A stretch of 7,628 nucleotides of DNA, from contig DATJNS010000496.1 of the NCBI GenBank assembly GCA_035507915.1, positions 1 to 7,628 on the forward strand. The letters run 5' to 3'. The notes beneath the pieces are model-generated. The model worked only from the letters and a program-made list of their open reading frames with translations, had not been told where the DNA came from and ran no database searches. Made by a program: the position numbers and the translations under genes. Shown piece after piece: positions 1-6,506 of the stretch. Positions within the stretch are counted from its first letter, which is position 1; the number at the start of each line of letters is the position of its first letter. This DNA is from JACQAI01 sp035507915 (GTDB taxonomy: Bacteria; Pseudomonadota; Alphaproteobacteria; Elsterales; Elsteraceae).

Positions 1-343
1 CATGGTGCTCGAGATCGGCATGGGCACCGACATTCGCGGCGCCGACTACACCAAGGCGGCGGTGCGCGCGCTCGAGGACGCGCTGTGGCACAACTCGCTC
101 ACGGTCGGCGCAGCGCTCGGGCAGTCGGCCGACGCGATGCAGGTCGCGGTCACGATCGGCGTGCCCAAGCCCGAGCGCGTCGACAAGGCCGCCGTGCTCG
201 CGGTGCTGCCGCACGGCACCGGGACCGTCACCGTGGTCGAGGGCGGGCTCGAGATCCCCAACGACGCCGGCACCGACTCGACGGTGCTCGCGCACGCCGC
301 CGCGGTCGTCTATCTCGACGTCGCCGACGGGAAGCGGCCATGA
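1..343 (+). CDS. Lin0512 family protein, first tandem copy (5' end outside window)
   Basis: This is a small conserved protein of unknown biochemical function, recognised as Lin0512 family from its N-terminal glycine-rich block, the DYTKAAVRA helix, the VTIGV and PERVD segments and the LPHGT motif. The family's hallmark near the N-terminus is GxGxDxHG; here it reads GMGTDIRG, so the His is replaced by Arg. The frame is open to the left edge. The ATG at position 2 aligns with the Val after KR in the downstream copy, so the true start is probably a few codons upstream, outside the window. The stop TGA at 341-343 overlaps the next gene's ATG (ATGA), which implies translational coupling. It is about half identical to the following gene over roughly 108 residues, so the pair arose by duplication and may form a heteromer (inference). 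Confidence 0.85.
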   Translation, partial: MVLEIGMGTDIRGADYTKAAVRALEDALWHNSLTVGAALGQSADAMQVAVTIGVPKPERVDKAAVLAVLPHGTGTVTVVEGGLEIPNDAGTDSTVLAHAAAVVYLDVADGKRP

Positions 344-681
344 CGGCGAAGCGCGTCATCCTGGAGCTCGGCGCCGGCAACGACCTGCACGGCGGCGACT
401 ACACCAAGGCGGCGGTGCGCGCCGTGCAGGACGCCATCCACCACAGCTCGCTGTCGATGATCCGCAGCCTCGACGTCAAGCGCGAGGCGATGCTGGTCGA
501 GGTCACGATCGGCGTGCAGCGCCCCGAGCGCGTCGACCCGATCGCCGTCCAGCGCGCCTTGCCGCACGGCACCGTGACGGTTCGGGTGGTCAAGGGCGGT
601 CTCGACGTGCCCGACGATGCGGCGGGCGACGTCGCGGTGATCGCCAGCGCCGCCGTCGCCGTGCGGCTCGACCTGGCGTAG
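340..681 (+). CDS. Lin0512 family protein, second tandem copy
   Basis: This 113-residue protein is full length for the family, whose function is unknown. The N-terminus MTAKRVILELGAGNDLHGGD contains the intact family motif GxGxDxHG. It is followed by DYTKAAVRA, VTIGV, PERVD and LPHGT blocks shared with the upstream copy. The start is fixed by the ATGA overlap with the upstream stop and by a GGGAAG ribosome binding site at 329-334, five bases before the ATG. No signal peptide or membrane segment is visible, so the product should be cytoplasmic. The two copies differ most in the stretch after the first helix (about residues 36-50) and at the motif His. This copy looks like the canonical one and the upstream copy the specialised partner. 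Transcription probably ends at or near the structured repeat 20 bp downstream. Confidence 0.88.
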   Translation: MTAKRVILELGAGNDLHGGDYTKAAVRAVQDAIHHSSLSMIRSLDVKREAMLVEVTIGVQRPERVDPIAVQRALPHGTVTVRVVKGGLDVPDDAAGDVAVIASAAVAVRLDLA

Positions 682-701
682 GTTCGTGTCCGGATTTTTC
701 C

Positions 702-783
702 CGTCATCCCCGCGCAAGCGGGGATCCAGGAGTCGCGGGCGCGGTGTTCGTGACTCTGGTTGCCCGCTTTCGCGGGCATGACG
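702..783 (+). repeat. Dispersed palindromic repeat, cloverleaf-type, copy 1
   Basis: This 82-bp element is a near-identical relative of the one at 7382-7462, in the same orientation. It can fold as a four-way junction with almost no unpaired junction bases. The closing stem is CGTCAT (702-707) with ATGACG (778-783). Hairpin 1 is CCCCGC-GCAA-GCGGGG (708-723). The central arm pairs ATCCAGGAGTC (724-734) with GACTCTGGTT (752-761), with a bulged G and one mismatch. Hairpin 2 is GCCCGC-TTTC-GCGGGC (762-777). It lies between the stop of the Lin0512 pair and the ribosome binding site of the next gene. Spurious frames across it encode the familiar SWIPACAGMT peptide, a sign of a very common intergenic repeat class. 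A role in termination, mRNA protection or mobility is possible but unproven. Confidence 0.9.
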
Positions 784-807
784 CGGCGTTTTAACGACTC
801 AACCCAT

Positions 808-813
808 GGAGGA
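808..813 (+). promoter_or_regulatory. Ribosome binding site that fixes the start at 820
   Basis: GGAGGA sits six bases before the ATG at 820. A longer in-frame start at 760 would begin inside the repeat and add 20 residues read from repeat sequence, so 820 is preferred. Confidence 0.85.
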
Positions 814-819
814 ACGACG

Positions 820-1221
820 ATGGCGGAAAGCGAGCTCTACAAGAAGGGCGCGGCGCTCAGGCGGCAGCTCTACGGCGACGCGGCGGTCGATAAGGCCAAC
901 GCGACGACCTACAGCGACCCCGTGATGAAGAAATTCATCGACGTCGCGACCGAGACCGTGTTCGGCGCCTTGTGGACGCGCCCCGGGCTCGACCTCAAGA
1001 CCCGCACCCTGATCTGCGTGATCTCGGACGCCGCCACCGCGCGCGAGCCCGAGCTCGCCATCCACCTGCGCTTCGCCTTGCGCCAGGGCTGGACCGAGGA
1101 CGAGCTGACCGAGGCGCTGATCCACCTCTCCGGCTATGTCGGCGTGCCGGTCATCCGCGAGGCCATGCTGGTCGCCAAGAAGACCTTCGCCGAGATCCGC
1201 GCCGAGCAGGGCAAGGCGTAG
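820..1221 (+). CDS. Carboxymuconolactone decarboxylase family protein
   Basis: This 133-residue cytoplasmic protein belongs to the CMD/AhpD-like all-helical family (PF02627), which includes 4-carboxymuconolactone decarboxylase (PcaC) of the protocatechuate branch of the beta-ketoadipate pathway. Visible signatures are the helix LDLKTRTLICVISDAA (about 57-72) and the conserved region with E78, H82, the GW turn at 90-91 and the GYVGVP segment at 105-110. It has a single cysteine (C66) and no CxxC pair, so it is not an AhpD-type peroxidase reductant. The length matches gamma-CMD enzymes. No other protocatechuate genes lie nearby, so the substrate is open and a decarboxylase assignment would be too specific. 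A strong GGAGGA site lies six bases upstream. It converges on the small minus-strand gene with a 16-bp gap. Confidence 0.88.
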   Translation: MAESELYKKGAALRRQLYGDAAVDKANATTYSDPVMKKFIDVATETVFGALWTRPGLDLKTRTLICVISDAATAREPELAIHLRFALRQGWTEDELTEALIHLSGYVGVPVIREAMLVAKKTFAEIRAEQGKA

Positions 1222-1237
1222 CGGCGGGCCGGCGGCG

Positions 1238-1495
1238 TCAGATGGCCGGGTCGCGGGCGGCGCTCCGCTCGGGCACGCCGCCGACGACCGGTGGCGTCAT
1301 CAGATAGACGGAGTTGGCGCCCGGCGCGCACTCGTGGAGCTTCCAAAGGTTGTAGCCGGTGACGGTCGCGACCAGCGCCGGTTTGCCGCAGTCGACCCGT
1401 TCGACGTGACGCTCGTGGAGCGAGAGAGCGAGCGCCCCGGCGCCGATCGCGAATTGCAGGCCGACCAACCATGCGACGGTTCGAAGTGCCGACAT
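1238..1495 (-). CDS. Small single-pass membrane protein, function unknown
   Basis: This is an 85-residue frame that I do not recognise. The N-terminus MSALRTVAWLVGLQFAIGAG leads into a hydrophobic segment (about residues 5-26), with a positive residue before it and HERH after it. This fits a signal anchor with the rest outside the cytoplasm. The outer part has two cysteines (C36 and C56) that could form a disulfide, a YNLWKLHEC stretch, and a Pro/Gly-rich tail. The chosen ATG (complement of 1493-1495) is preceded by AGGA in GCAGGATGTG. The frame stays open upstream to a TTG at 1564, with in-frame ATGs at 1558 and 1555, which would add up to 23 polar residues. The mixed residue composition, unlike the Arg/Ala-rich shadow frames around it, argues that it is real. 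Confidence 0.55.
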   Translation of the reverse strand: MSALRTVAWLVGLQFAIGAGALALSLHERHVERVDCGKPALVATVTGYNLWKLHECAPGANSVYLMTPPVVGGVPERSAARDPAI

Positions 1496-1745
1496 CACAT
1501 CCTGCTTCCCGACATTCCTGGCCGGCGGCTCGAGCCCCGGCGTGCGGCCGTCCATCATCACCAACGCATTACACGTGGATGTGGCGACGCTCCGGCTGCC
1601 GTACCGGCGACGTCATGGCTGGAATGCGAGGCGGGCATGGGAGCGGTGTGCCCCGACTTGTCCGGGCGCGGCGAAAGGCGCATGCTGAGCGATCGATAAG
1701 CAGCCCCTGCAAGCCCCTCCCTTCCAGCCCTCCAGGAGCGTTTCG

Positions 1746-3461
1746 ATGCACGATATCGTGATCCGCGGCGGCACCATCGTGGACGGCACCGGCGCCAAGA
1801 CGGTCACCGGCGACATCGCGATCGACGGCCAGACGATCGCCGCGGTCGGCGGCAAGGCGGGGCCGGGGCGGCGCGAGATCGACGCCAACGGCCTGCTGGT
1901 CACGCCGGGCTGGGTCGACGTGCACACCCACTATGACGGCCAGGCGACCTGGGATCCGATCCTCGCGCCGTCGTCGTGGCACGGCGTCACCACCATCCTG
2001 TTCGGCAATTGCGGCGTCGGCTTCGCGCCGGTGAAGCGCGAGCATCGCGACGCGCTGGTCGACCTGATGGAAGGCGTCGAGGACATCCCCGGCATCACCT
2101 TGACCGAGGGCATGAGCTGGGACTGGGAGAGCTTCCCGCAGTTCCTCGACGTGCTCGGCGGCATGAACCGCACGATGGACATCGGCGCGCAGGTGCCGCA
2201 CCACCCGCTGCGCGTCTACGTGATGGGCGAGCGCGCGATCCGGCGCGAGCCCGCGACCGCCGACGACATCGCGGCGATGAGCCGGCTGACCGAGCAGGCG
2301 ATCCGCGCCGGCGCATTCGGCTTCACGACCTCGCGCACCAACTCGCACAAGACCACCAAGGGCGACCACGTGCCCGGCCGCAACGCCGAGGTCGCCGAGC
2401 TGCTCGGCATCGGCCGCGCGCTCGGCGCGGCGGGCGCCGGCGCCTTCGGCATGAACAGCGACTTCGACGACGAGGCCGAGGAGTTCGCCTGGATCACCCG
2501 GCTCGGCAAGGAGACCGGCCGGCCGGTGTGGTTCCTGTTGACCGACCGCTACAAGGATCCGGCGCGCTGGCAGCGCATCCTCGACGGCGTGCGCAAGGCG
2601 CGCGCCGACGGCGCGATGGTGTCGGCCCAGGTCGCCGGGCGTCCGGTCGGCGTGATCCTCGGCGTCGCGACCTCGCTCAACCCGTTCTCGATCCGGCCGA
2701 GCTACCGCGCGCTCGACGCGCTGACGCCCGAGCAGCGGCTGCAGCGCCTGCGCGACCCCGCGCTCAAGCGCGCGCTGCTCGCCGAGGGCGCAATGGACAG
2801 CGAGCTCGCCAAGCTGTCGCAGAACCGCGTGTACGTGACGACGCGCTGGGACCGCATGTTCGTGATGGGCAACCCGCCCGACTACGAGCCGGCGCCCGAG
2901 GCCAGCGTCGCCGCGATCGCCGCGCGCACCGGCCGCGAGCCGCAGGAGGTCGCCTACGACTATCTGACCGAAGGGCTCGACCGCTTCCTGTTCTTCCCGG
3001 TCACCAACTATGTCGAGGACAATCTGCGCATCGTCCACGACATGCTGGTCGATCCGGTGACCTTCCTCGGCCTGAGCGACGGCGGCGCGCACTACGCTTC
3101 GATCGCCGACGCCTCGGTGCCGAGCTTCATGCTCGCGCACTGGGGCCGCGATCGCAAACGCGGGCCGCGCCTGCCGGTCGAGCGGCTGGTCCAGATGCAG
3201 ACCAGCGAGACCGCCGACTTCTTCGGCTTCAAGGATCGCGGCCGGCTCCAGCCCGGCCTGCGCGCCGACGTCAACCTGATCGACTTCGACGCGCTGCGGC
3301 TGCACCCGCCCGAGATCATCGCCGACCTGCCGGCCGGCGGCCGCCGCCTGGTGCAGCATGTCGACGGCTATCGCGCGACCCTGTGCGCCGGCACGCCGAC
3401 CTTCGAGAACGGCGAGCACACCGGCGCGCTCCCCGGCCGCCTGGTCCGCGCCGGGAAGTAG
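1746..3461 (+). CDS. Amidohydrolase, N-acyl-D-amino-acid deacylase group
   Basis: This 571-residue cytoplasmic metal-dependent hydrolase belongs to the amidohydrolase superfamily (PF07969-like). The N-terminal beta domain opens with MHDIVIRGGTIVDGTG. The barrel carries HxH metal ligands H60 and H62 in VDVHTHYDGQ and the D-aminoacylase-type Cys ligand C89 in GNCGVGFAP. The late metal/catalytic Asp is D445 in LSDGGAHY. The spacing from the second His to the Cys (27 residues) equals that of Alcaligenes D-aminoacylase as I recall it (H69/C96). The two other His ligands of that enzyme are not apparent: the matching strands read FGMNSDF (234-240) and VWFLLTD (261-267). The substrate may therefore not be an N-acyl-D-amino acid. 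The start is supported by AGGAG at 1734-1738, seven bases upstream. It appears monocistronic and faces the minus-strand operon. Confidence 0.9.
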   Translation: MHDIVIRGGTIVDGTGAKTVTGDIAIDGQTIAAVGGKAGPGRREIDANGLLVTPGWVDVHTHYDGQATWDPILAPSSWHGVTTILFGNCGVGFAPVKREHRDALVDLMEGVEDIPGITLTEGMSWDWESFPQFLDVLGGMNRTMDIGAQVPHHPLRVYVMGERAIRREPATADDIAAMSRLTEQAIRAGAFGFTTSRTNSHKTTKGDHVPGRNAEVAELLGIGRALGAAGAGAFGMNSDFDDEAEEFAWITRLGKETGRPVWFLLTDRYKDPARWQRILDGVRKARADGAMVSAQVAGRPVGVILGVATSLNPFSIRPSYRALDALTPEQRLQRLRDPALKRALLAEGAMDSELAKLSQNRVYVTTRWDRMFVMGNPPDYEPAPEASVAAIAARTGREPQEVAYDYLTEGLDRFLFFPVTNYVEDNLRIVHDMLVDPVTFLGLSDGGAHYASIADASVPSFMLAHWGRDRKRGPRLPVERLVQMQTSETADFFGFKDRGRLQPGLRADVNLIDFDALRLHPPEIIADLPAGGRRLVQHVDGYRATLCAGTPTFENGEHTGALPGRLVRAGK

Positions 3462-3641
3462 CCCTCGCCCCCGTGGGGGGTGGCGGTCCAGCGACACGAG
3501 CAGCCCCTGCTCATGTCATGAATGATCTGCGACACCGTCGTCATGATGACGACCCGCGCCATGACCTCGACGAAAGTCGGTCATGGACGGCGGACGCCTG
3601 CATTGGGCCTGGAAATTCAGGCGGGGCGACGGCCTCCGCGG
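3462..3641. terminator. Convergent intergenic region with several hairpins, possible bidirectional terminator
   Basis: This 180-bp gap separates two convergent stop codons. It holds several inverted repeats. GAGCAG-CCC-CTGCTC is at 3498-3512. A 17-bp dyad with perfect 8-bp arms, GTCGTCAT-G-ATGACGAC, is at 3537-3553. A hairpin with CATGACC/GGTCATG arms and a GAAA loop is at 3560-3585. GCCTG-GAAATT-CAGGC is at 3607-3622. None is followed by a T-tract on either strand, so this is not a classical intrinsic terminator. The location and density of hairpins suggest a transcript-end or stability region. No convincing gene is seen here. Confidence 0.4.
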
Positions 3642-4976
3642 CTACTCGGCGGCCTTGGCCCCGGACTGCGCCTTGCCGGCGAAGCGCTGCTCCATGGCGC
3701 GGCGCACGTTGGCGGCGTCGCTGTCGGGCATCTGGACATCGGCCCAGCGCACGGTGGCGCCGGCGGCGATGTCGCGCGTCAGCGTCACCTTGTGGGCGAG
3801 CCCGATCGGCAGCGCGCCGTCGGCCAGGCTGCGCGCCGCCGGCGTGAGCTTGCCCCACACCGTGTAGCCGCCCTCGCCGTCGAGCGTCTCGCCGGATTTC
3901 AGCGCGCGCTTGGCGACCGCGACGACGTCGCCGCGGAAATCGCGCGTCTGGCCGATCGGCTCGCGGCGCAGCGCCGCCGACAGGATCGACATGGCGAGCT
4001 CGAGCCCGATCAGGTGATAGGGCTTGTACATCGCGGCGTAGCGGCCCGAGTCGTCGGTCTTGAGGCCGTACTGCTTGAAGCACGCGGCGGCGTAGTCGTT
4101 GGGCGCCTTCAAGACGACGTAGACGCCCCAGCGCAGGTCGCGGAACACCGGACGGCCGTCGCGCTCGAGCGACGAGACGACCTCGACCATGCCCTCGCGC
4201 TCGAGCAGGCCGCCGGCGCTCGCCGGCCGCAGCACGTGCGGCAGGTCGTCGACGCCGCACGGCGGGAAGGCGAGGCCGTTTTGCGGCACGTCGAGCTCGC
4301 AGGCGTTGGCGATCGCCGCCATCTCGATCGCCGACTTGGTGCCGTCGAGGAACGAGTTGAACATCTGCGGGTTCATGCCGGCGCGCTTGGCCTCCTCCGG
4401 CGTCAGGCCGTAGTGGCCCCACACGTCGTCGGGCGTCACCGTGTGGTAGAGCGGCAGGTACTTGGTGCCCTTGCCGGCGCACACCACCGAGAAGCCGCAG
4501 GCGCGCGCCCAGTCGACCAGCTCGGAGGTCAGCGCCGGCTGGTCGCCGTAGGCCATCGAGTAGACGACGCCGGCGGCACGCGCCTCTTCGGCGAGCAGCG
4601 GGCCCGCCAGCACGTCGGCCTCGACGTTGACCATCACGATGTGCTTGCCGGCGCCGATCGCGGCGCGCGCGTGCGCGATGCCGGCGGCCGGCGCGCCGGT
4701 CGCCTCGACGACGACCTCGACGTCGGGATGCGCGCAGGCCTGACGGCCGCTCTCGACGAACGCGGTGCGCGCGATGCGCGCGGCGTCCCAGCCGACCGCG
4801 CGGCAGGCGGCGCGCGCGCGCTCGGGATCGAGATCGGCGATCACGGCGATCTCGAGCCCGGGCGTGGTCGGGACCTGCGACAGCAGCATCGAGCCGAACT
4901 TGCCGGCGCCGATCAGGCCGACGCGCACCGGCTTGCCTTGCGCGGCGCGCGCCTGCAGCAGGCGATGGAGGCTCAT
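3642..4976 (-). CDS. NAD(P)-dependent dehydrogenase, homoserine dehydrogenase-like, with C-terminal SAF domain
   Basis: This is a 444-residue cytoplasmic oxidoreductase of the predicted homoserine dehydrogenase group (COG4091-like). The N-terminal Rossmann fold has the dinucleotide motif GAGKFG at 23-28. An acidic residue, D48, follows the second strand and favours NAD over NADP (inference). Conserved blocks include VVEATGAP (89-96), MVNVEADV (115-122), GKGTKY (168-173) and a central substrate domain. The C-terminus (about 380-440), with LPIGLAHKVTLTRDIAAGA, is a SAF domain as found in FlgA, sialate synthases and sugar-acid dehydratases. The start codon follows the dioxygenase stop by six bases, and a GGAG site lies inside the upstream coding end, so the two genes are translationally coupled. 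True homoserine dehydrogenase in threonine synthesis is unlikely given the operon. An oxidation step after the dioxygenase is the likely role, with unknown substrate. Confidence 0.85.
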   Translation of the reverse strand: MSLHRLLQARAAQGKPVRVGLIGAGKFGSMLLSQVPTTPGLEIAVIADLDPERARAACRAVGWDAARIARTAFVESGRQACAHPDVEVVVEATGAPAAGIAHARAAIGAGKHIVMVNVEADVLAGPLLAEEARAAGVVYSMAYGDQPALTSELVDWARACGFSVVCAGKGTKYLPLYHTVTPDDVWGHYGLTPEEAKRAGMNPQMFNSFLDGTKSAIEMAAIANACELDVPQNGLAFPPCGVDDLPHVLRPASAGGLLEREGMVEVVSSLERDGRPVFRDLRWGVYVVLKAPNDYAAACFKQYGLKTDDSGRYAAMYKPYHLIGLELAMSILSAALRREPIGQTRDFRGDVVAVAKRALKSGETLDGEGGYTVWGKLTPAARSLADGALPIGLAHKVTLTRDIAAGATVRWADVQMPDSDAANVRRAMEQRFAGKAQSGAKAAE

Positions 4977-4982
4977 GCGGCG

Positions 4983-5783
4983 CTACTCCGCGGCCGCGCG
5001 ATAGGCGCGCGCGAACGTCAGCAGCGCGTCGTCGGCGACCGGCTCGATCGGCGTGAAGTCGCGGTGCGCGATCCACTCCGGCCGCGTCGGCTTGCGGATG
5101 TGGTTGGAGACCGCGCACAGGGTCAAATAGACGATGATGCGGCCGTAGGGCGTGATGTTGGCGGTCGAGCCGTGCACCAGGTTGCCGTGGAACATCAGCA
5201 CGGTGCCCGGGCCGCCAGTCGGCGCGACGATGCCGCCCTCGTCGGCCAGCCGCTTCACCGTGTCGTGGTCGAGCGTCCACAAGGGGTAGGACGTCGTGGT
5301 GACGTCGTGGCCGGCGGCGAGCGTGCCGTGCTTGTGGCTCTTGGGGATGAACATCAGGGGGCCGTTGATCGGCATCACCTCGTCGATGAACACCGAGATG
5401 TTCATCGCGCGCGGCTCCGGCATGCCGTCGTCGCGCGCCCAGGTGCCGTAGTCCTGGTGCCACTGCCAGAGCTCGCCGTCGAACGGCGCCTTGGCGTTGA
5501 TCTTGAACTGATGCATGTAGAGCGGCTCGCCGAACAGCTGCTCGACCGGCTCGATCAGCCGCGGATGCGCGCCGAGGATGCGATAGGCCTCGTTATAGGT
5601 GTGCGCGGCGAACGCGGTGCGCGGCGCGCCCGATTTCTCGCGCCATACTTCCTCGCGCTTCGAGCCATAGATGCGGTCGGCCTCGGTGCGCAGCACCGCG
5701 ATCTCCTCGGCCGAGAAGCAGTTGGGCAGGAACAGGTAGCCCTGCTCGTCGAACTCCTTCAGCTGGGCTGGCGAGAGCTTCAT
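4983..5783 (-). CDS. Fe(II)/2-oxoglutarate dioxygenase, PhyH family, EctD-like
   Basis: This 266-residue protein belongs to the phytanoyl-CoA dioxygenase family (PF05721), predicted to hydroxylate a small substrate with O2 and 2-oxoglutarate in the cytoplasm. The iron triad is visible as H109-x-D111 in WQWHQDYGTW and the distal H204 in NLVHGSTANITPYGR. R215, eleven residues after H204, is the expected 2OG carboxylate anchor. The stretch from 109 to 152 (DGMP, NGPLM, IPKSHKHG) closely resembles ectoine hydroxylase EctD. It is somewhat shorter than EctD, and some pocket positions differ (see findings). A strong AAGGAGG site (complement of 5789-5795) lies five bases before the ATG. It is the middle gene of the operon, 27 bp after the GntR gene and 6 bp before the dehydrogenase. 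Assignment as a true ectoine hydroxylase is not supported: no ectABC genes are present. Confidence 0.88.
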   Translation of the reverse strand: MKLSPAQLKEFDEQGYLFLPNCFSAEEIAVLRTEADRIYGSKREEVWREKSGAPRTAFAAHTYNEAYRILGAHPRLIEPVEQLFGEPLYMHQFKINAKAPFDGELWQWHQDYGTWARDDGMPEPRAMNISVFIDEVMPINGPLMFIPKSHKHGTLAAGHDVTTTSYPLWTLDHDTVKRLADEGGIVAPTGGPGTVLMFHGNLVHGSTANITPYGRIIVYLTLCAVSNHIRKPTRPEWIAHRDFTPIEPVADDALLTFARAYRAAAE

Positions 5784-5810
5784 CGCTTCCTCCTTCGCGC
5801 GTATGTCGTA

Positions 5811-6494
5811 TCAGGCCGCGTCGGCGGCGGTGGTCAGGCGTCGGGCGGTCGCGGTGCCGGCGCGCAGCGCGTGGTCGCGCGCGGCGCGCTCCGCGCCGTC
5901 GGCGTCGCCGGCCAGCACGCGGGCGAGGATCGCGGCGTGCTCGCTCCACACCAGCGCCGGCTGGTCGGGATCGCCGAGCGCCACGCCCATCGAGCGCTTC
6001 AGGTGCGGCCATTGCGACGCCACGGTGTCCTCGATCACCGGGTTGCCGGCCAGGCGATAGAGCGCGACGTGGAATGCGACGTCGGCCTGGATCAGCGCGC
6101 CGATCGTGGCGCCGGCGCCGAGCGCCCTGCCGTCGGCGAGCGCGCGCTCGGCGGCCTGCGTCGCTTCCGCGCCGACGCTGCCGCGCGCCACCGTGCGCGC
6201 CGCCTCGCGCGCCGCCAGCGCGTCGAGCGCCGCACGCACCTGGTAGAGCGCCAGGATGCGCCCGGCGTCGATGCCGGCGATCACCAGGCCGCGCTTGCCG
6301 TGCTCCTCGACCAGGCGCTGGCGCTTGAGCAGCTGGAGGGCGTGGCTGACCGGCTGGCGCGACACGCCGAGCAGCTCGGCCAGGGCCTCTTGGCGGATCC
6401 GCTGACCGGGCGCCAAGGTGCCGTCGGCGATCGCCTCGACGAGGCGGTCGTAGACCTGGTCGATCAGGACGGGGGACGGGCCGAGCGGCTGCAT
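5811..6494 (-). CDS. GntR-family transcriptional regulator, FadR subfamily (FCD domain)
   Basis: This 227-residue DNA-binding regulator has an N-terminal winged helix (about 8-75) with recognition helix region LAELLGVSRQPVSHALQLLK. The subfamily usually reads SRTPVREAL there, so the residues contacting DNA are altered. The all-helical FCD ligand domain (about 80-220) shows the expected metal-binding pattern: D138 and H142 in DVAFH, H186 in SEH and H208 in RDH. FCD regulators typically bind organic acids and repress adjacent catabolic genes. It is the first gene of the minus-strand operon, 27 bp before the dioxygenase gene. A perfect 20-bp palindrome lies 12 bp upstream of its ATG, so it probably autoregulates. 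No Shine-Dalgarno is visible before this ATG, and translation may be weak. It is the only ATG in frame that keeps the whole winged helix. Confidence 0.9.
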   Translation of the reverse strand: MQPLGPSPVLIDQVYDRLVEAIADGTLAPGQRIRQEALAELLGVSRQPVSHALQLLKRQRLVEEHGKRGLVIAGIDAGRILALYQVRAALDALAAREAARTVARGSVGAEATQAAERALADGRALGAGATIGALIQADVAFHVALYRLAGNPVIEDTVASQWPHLKRSMGVALGDPDQPALVWSEHAAILARVLAGDADGAERAARDHALRAGTATARRLTTAADAA

Positions 6495-6506
6495 GGCGAC
6501 CGGTTT

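Noticed and set aside
1496..1745. Possible gene or strong promoter in the 250-bp gap before the amidohydrolase
   Set aside because: Open frames here are short and Arg/Ser/Pro-rich; no paired -35 and -10 boxes stand out. On the minus strand a TGTAAT near 1570-1575 resembles a -10 but lacks a -35.
3462..3480. Intrinsic terminator at the C-run/G-run just after the amidohydrolase stop
   Set aside because: The CCCCCGTGGGGGG stretch leaves too small a loop and no T-tract follows.
1569..3497. A 642-codon minus-strand frame opposite the amidohydrolase gene
   Set aside because: Same kind of antisense shadow; no recognisable domain and a composition unlike a folded protein.
5811..6494. Ectoine or hydroxyectoine biosynthesis operon
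   Set aside because: Only the dioxygenase resembles an ectoine enzyme; no ectA, ectB, ectC or aspartokinase gene is present, and the operon starts with an FCD-type catabolic regulator.
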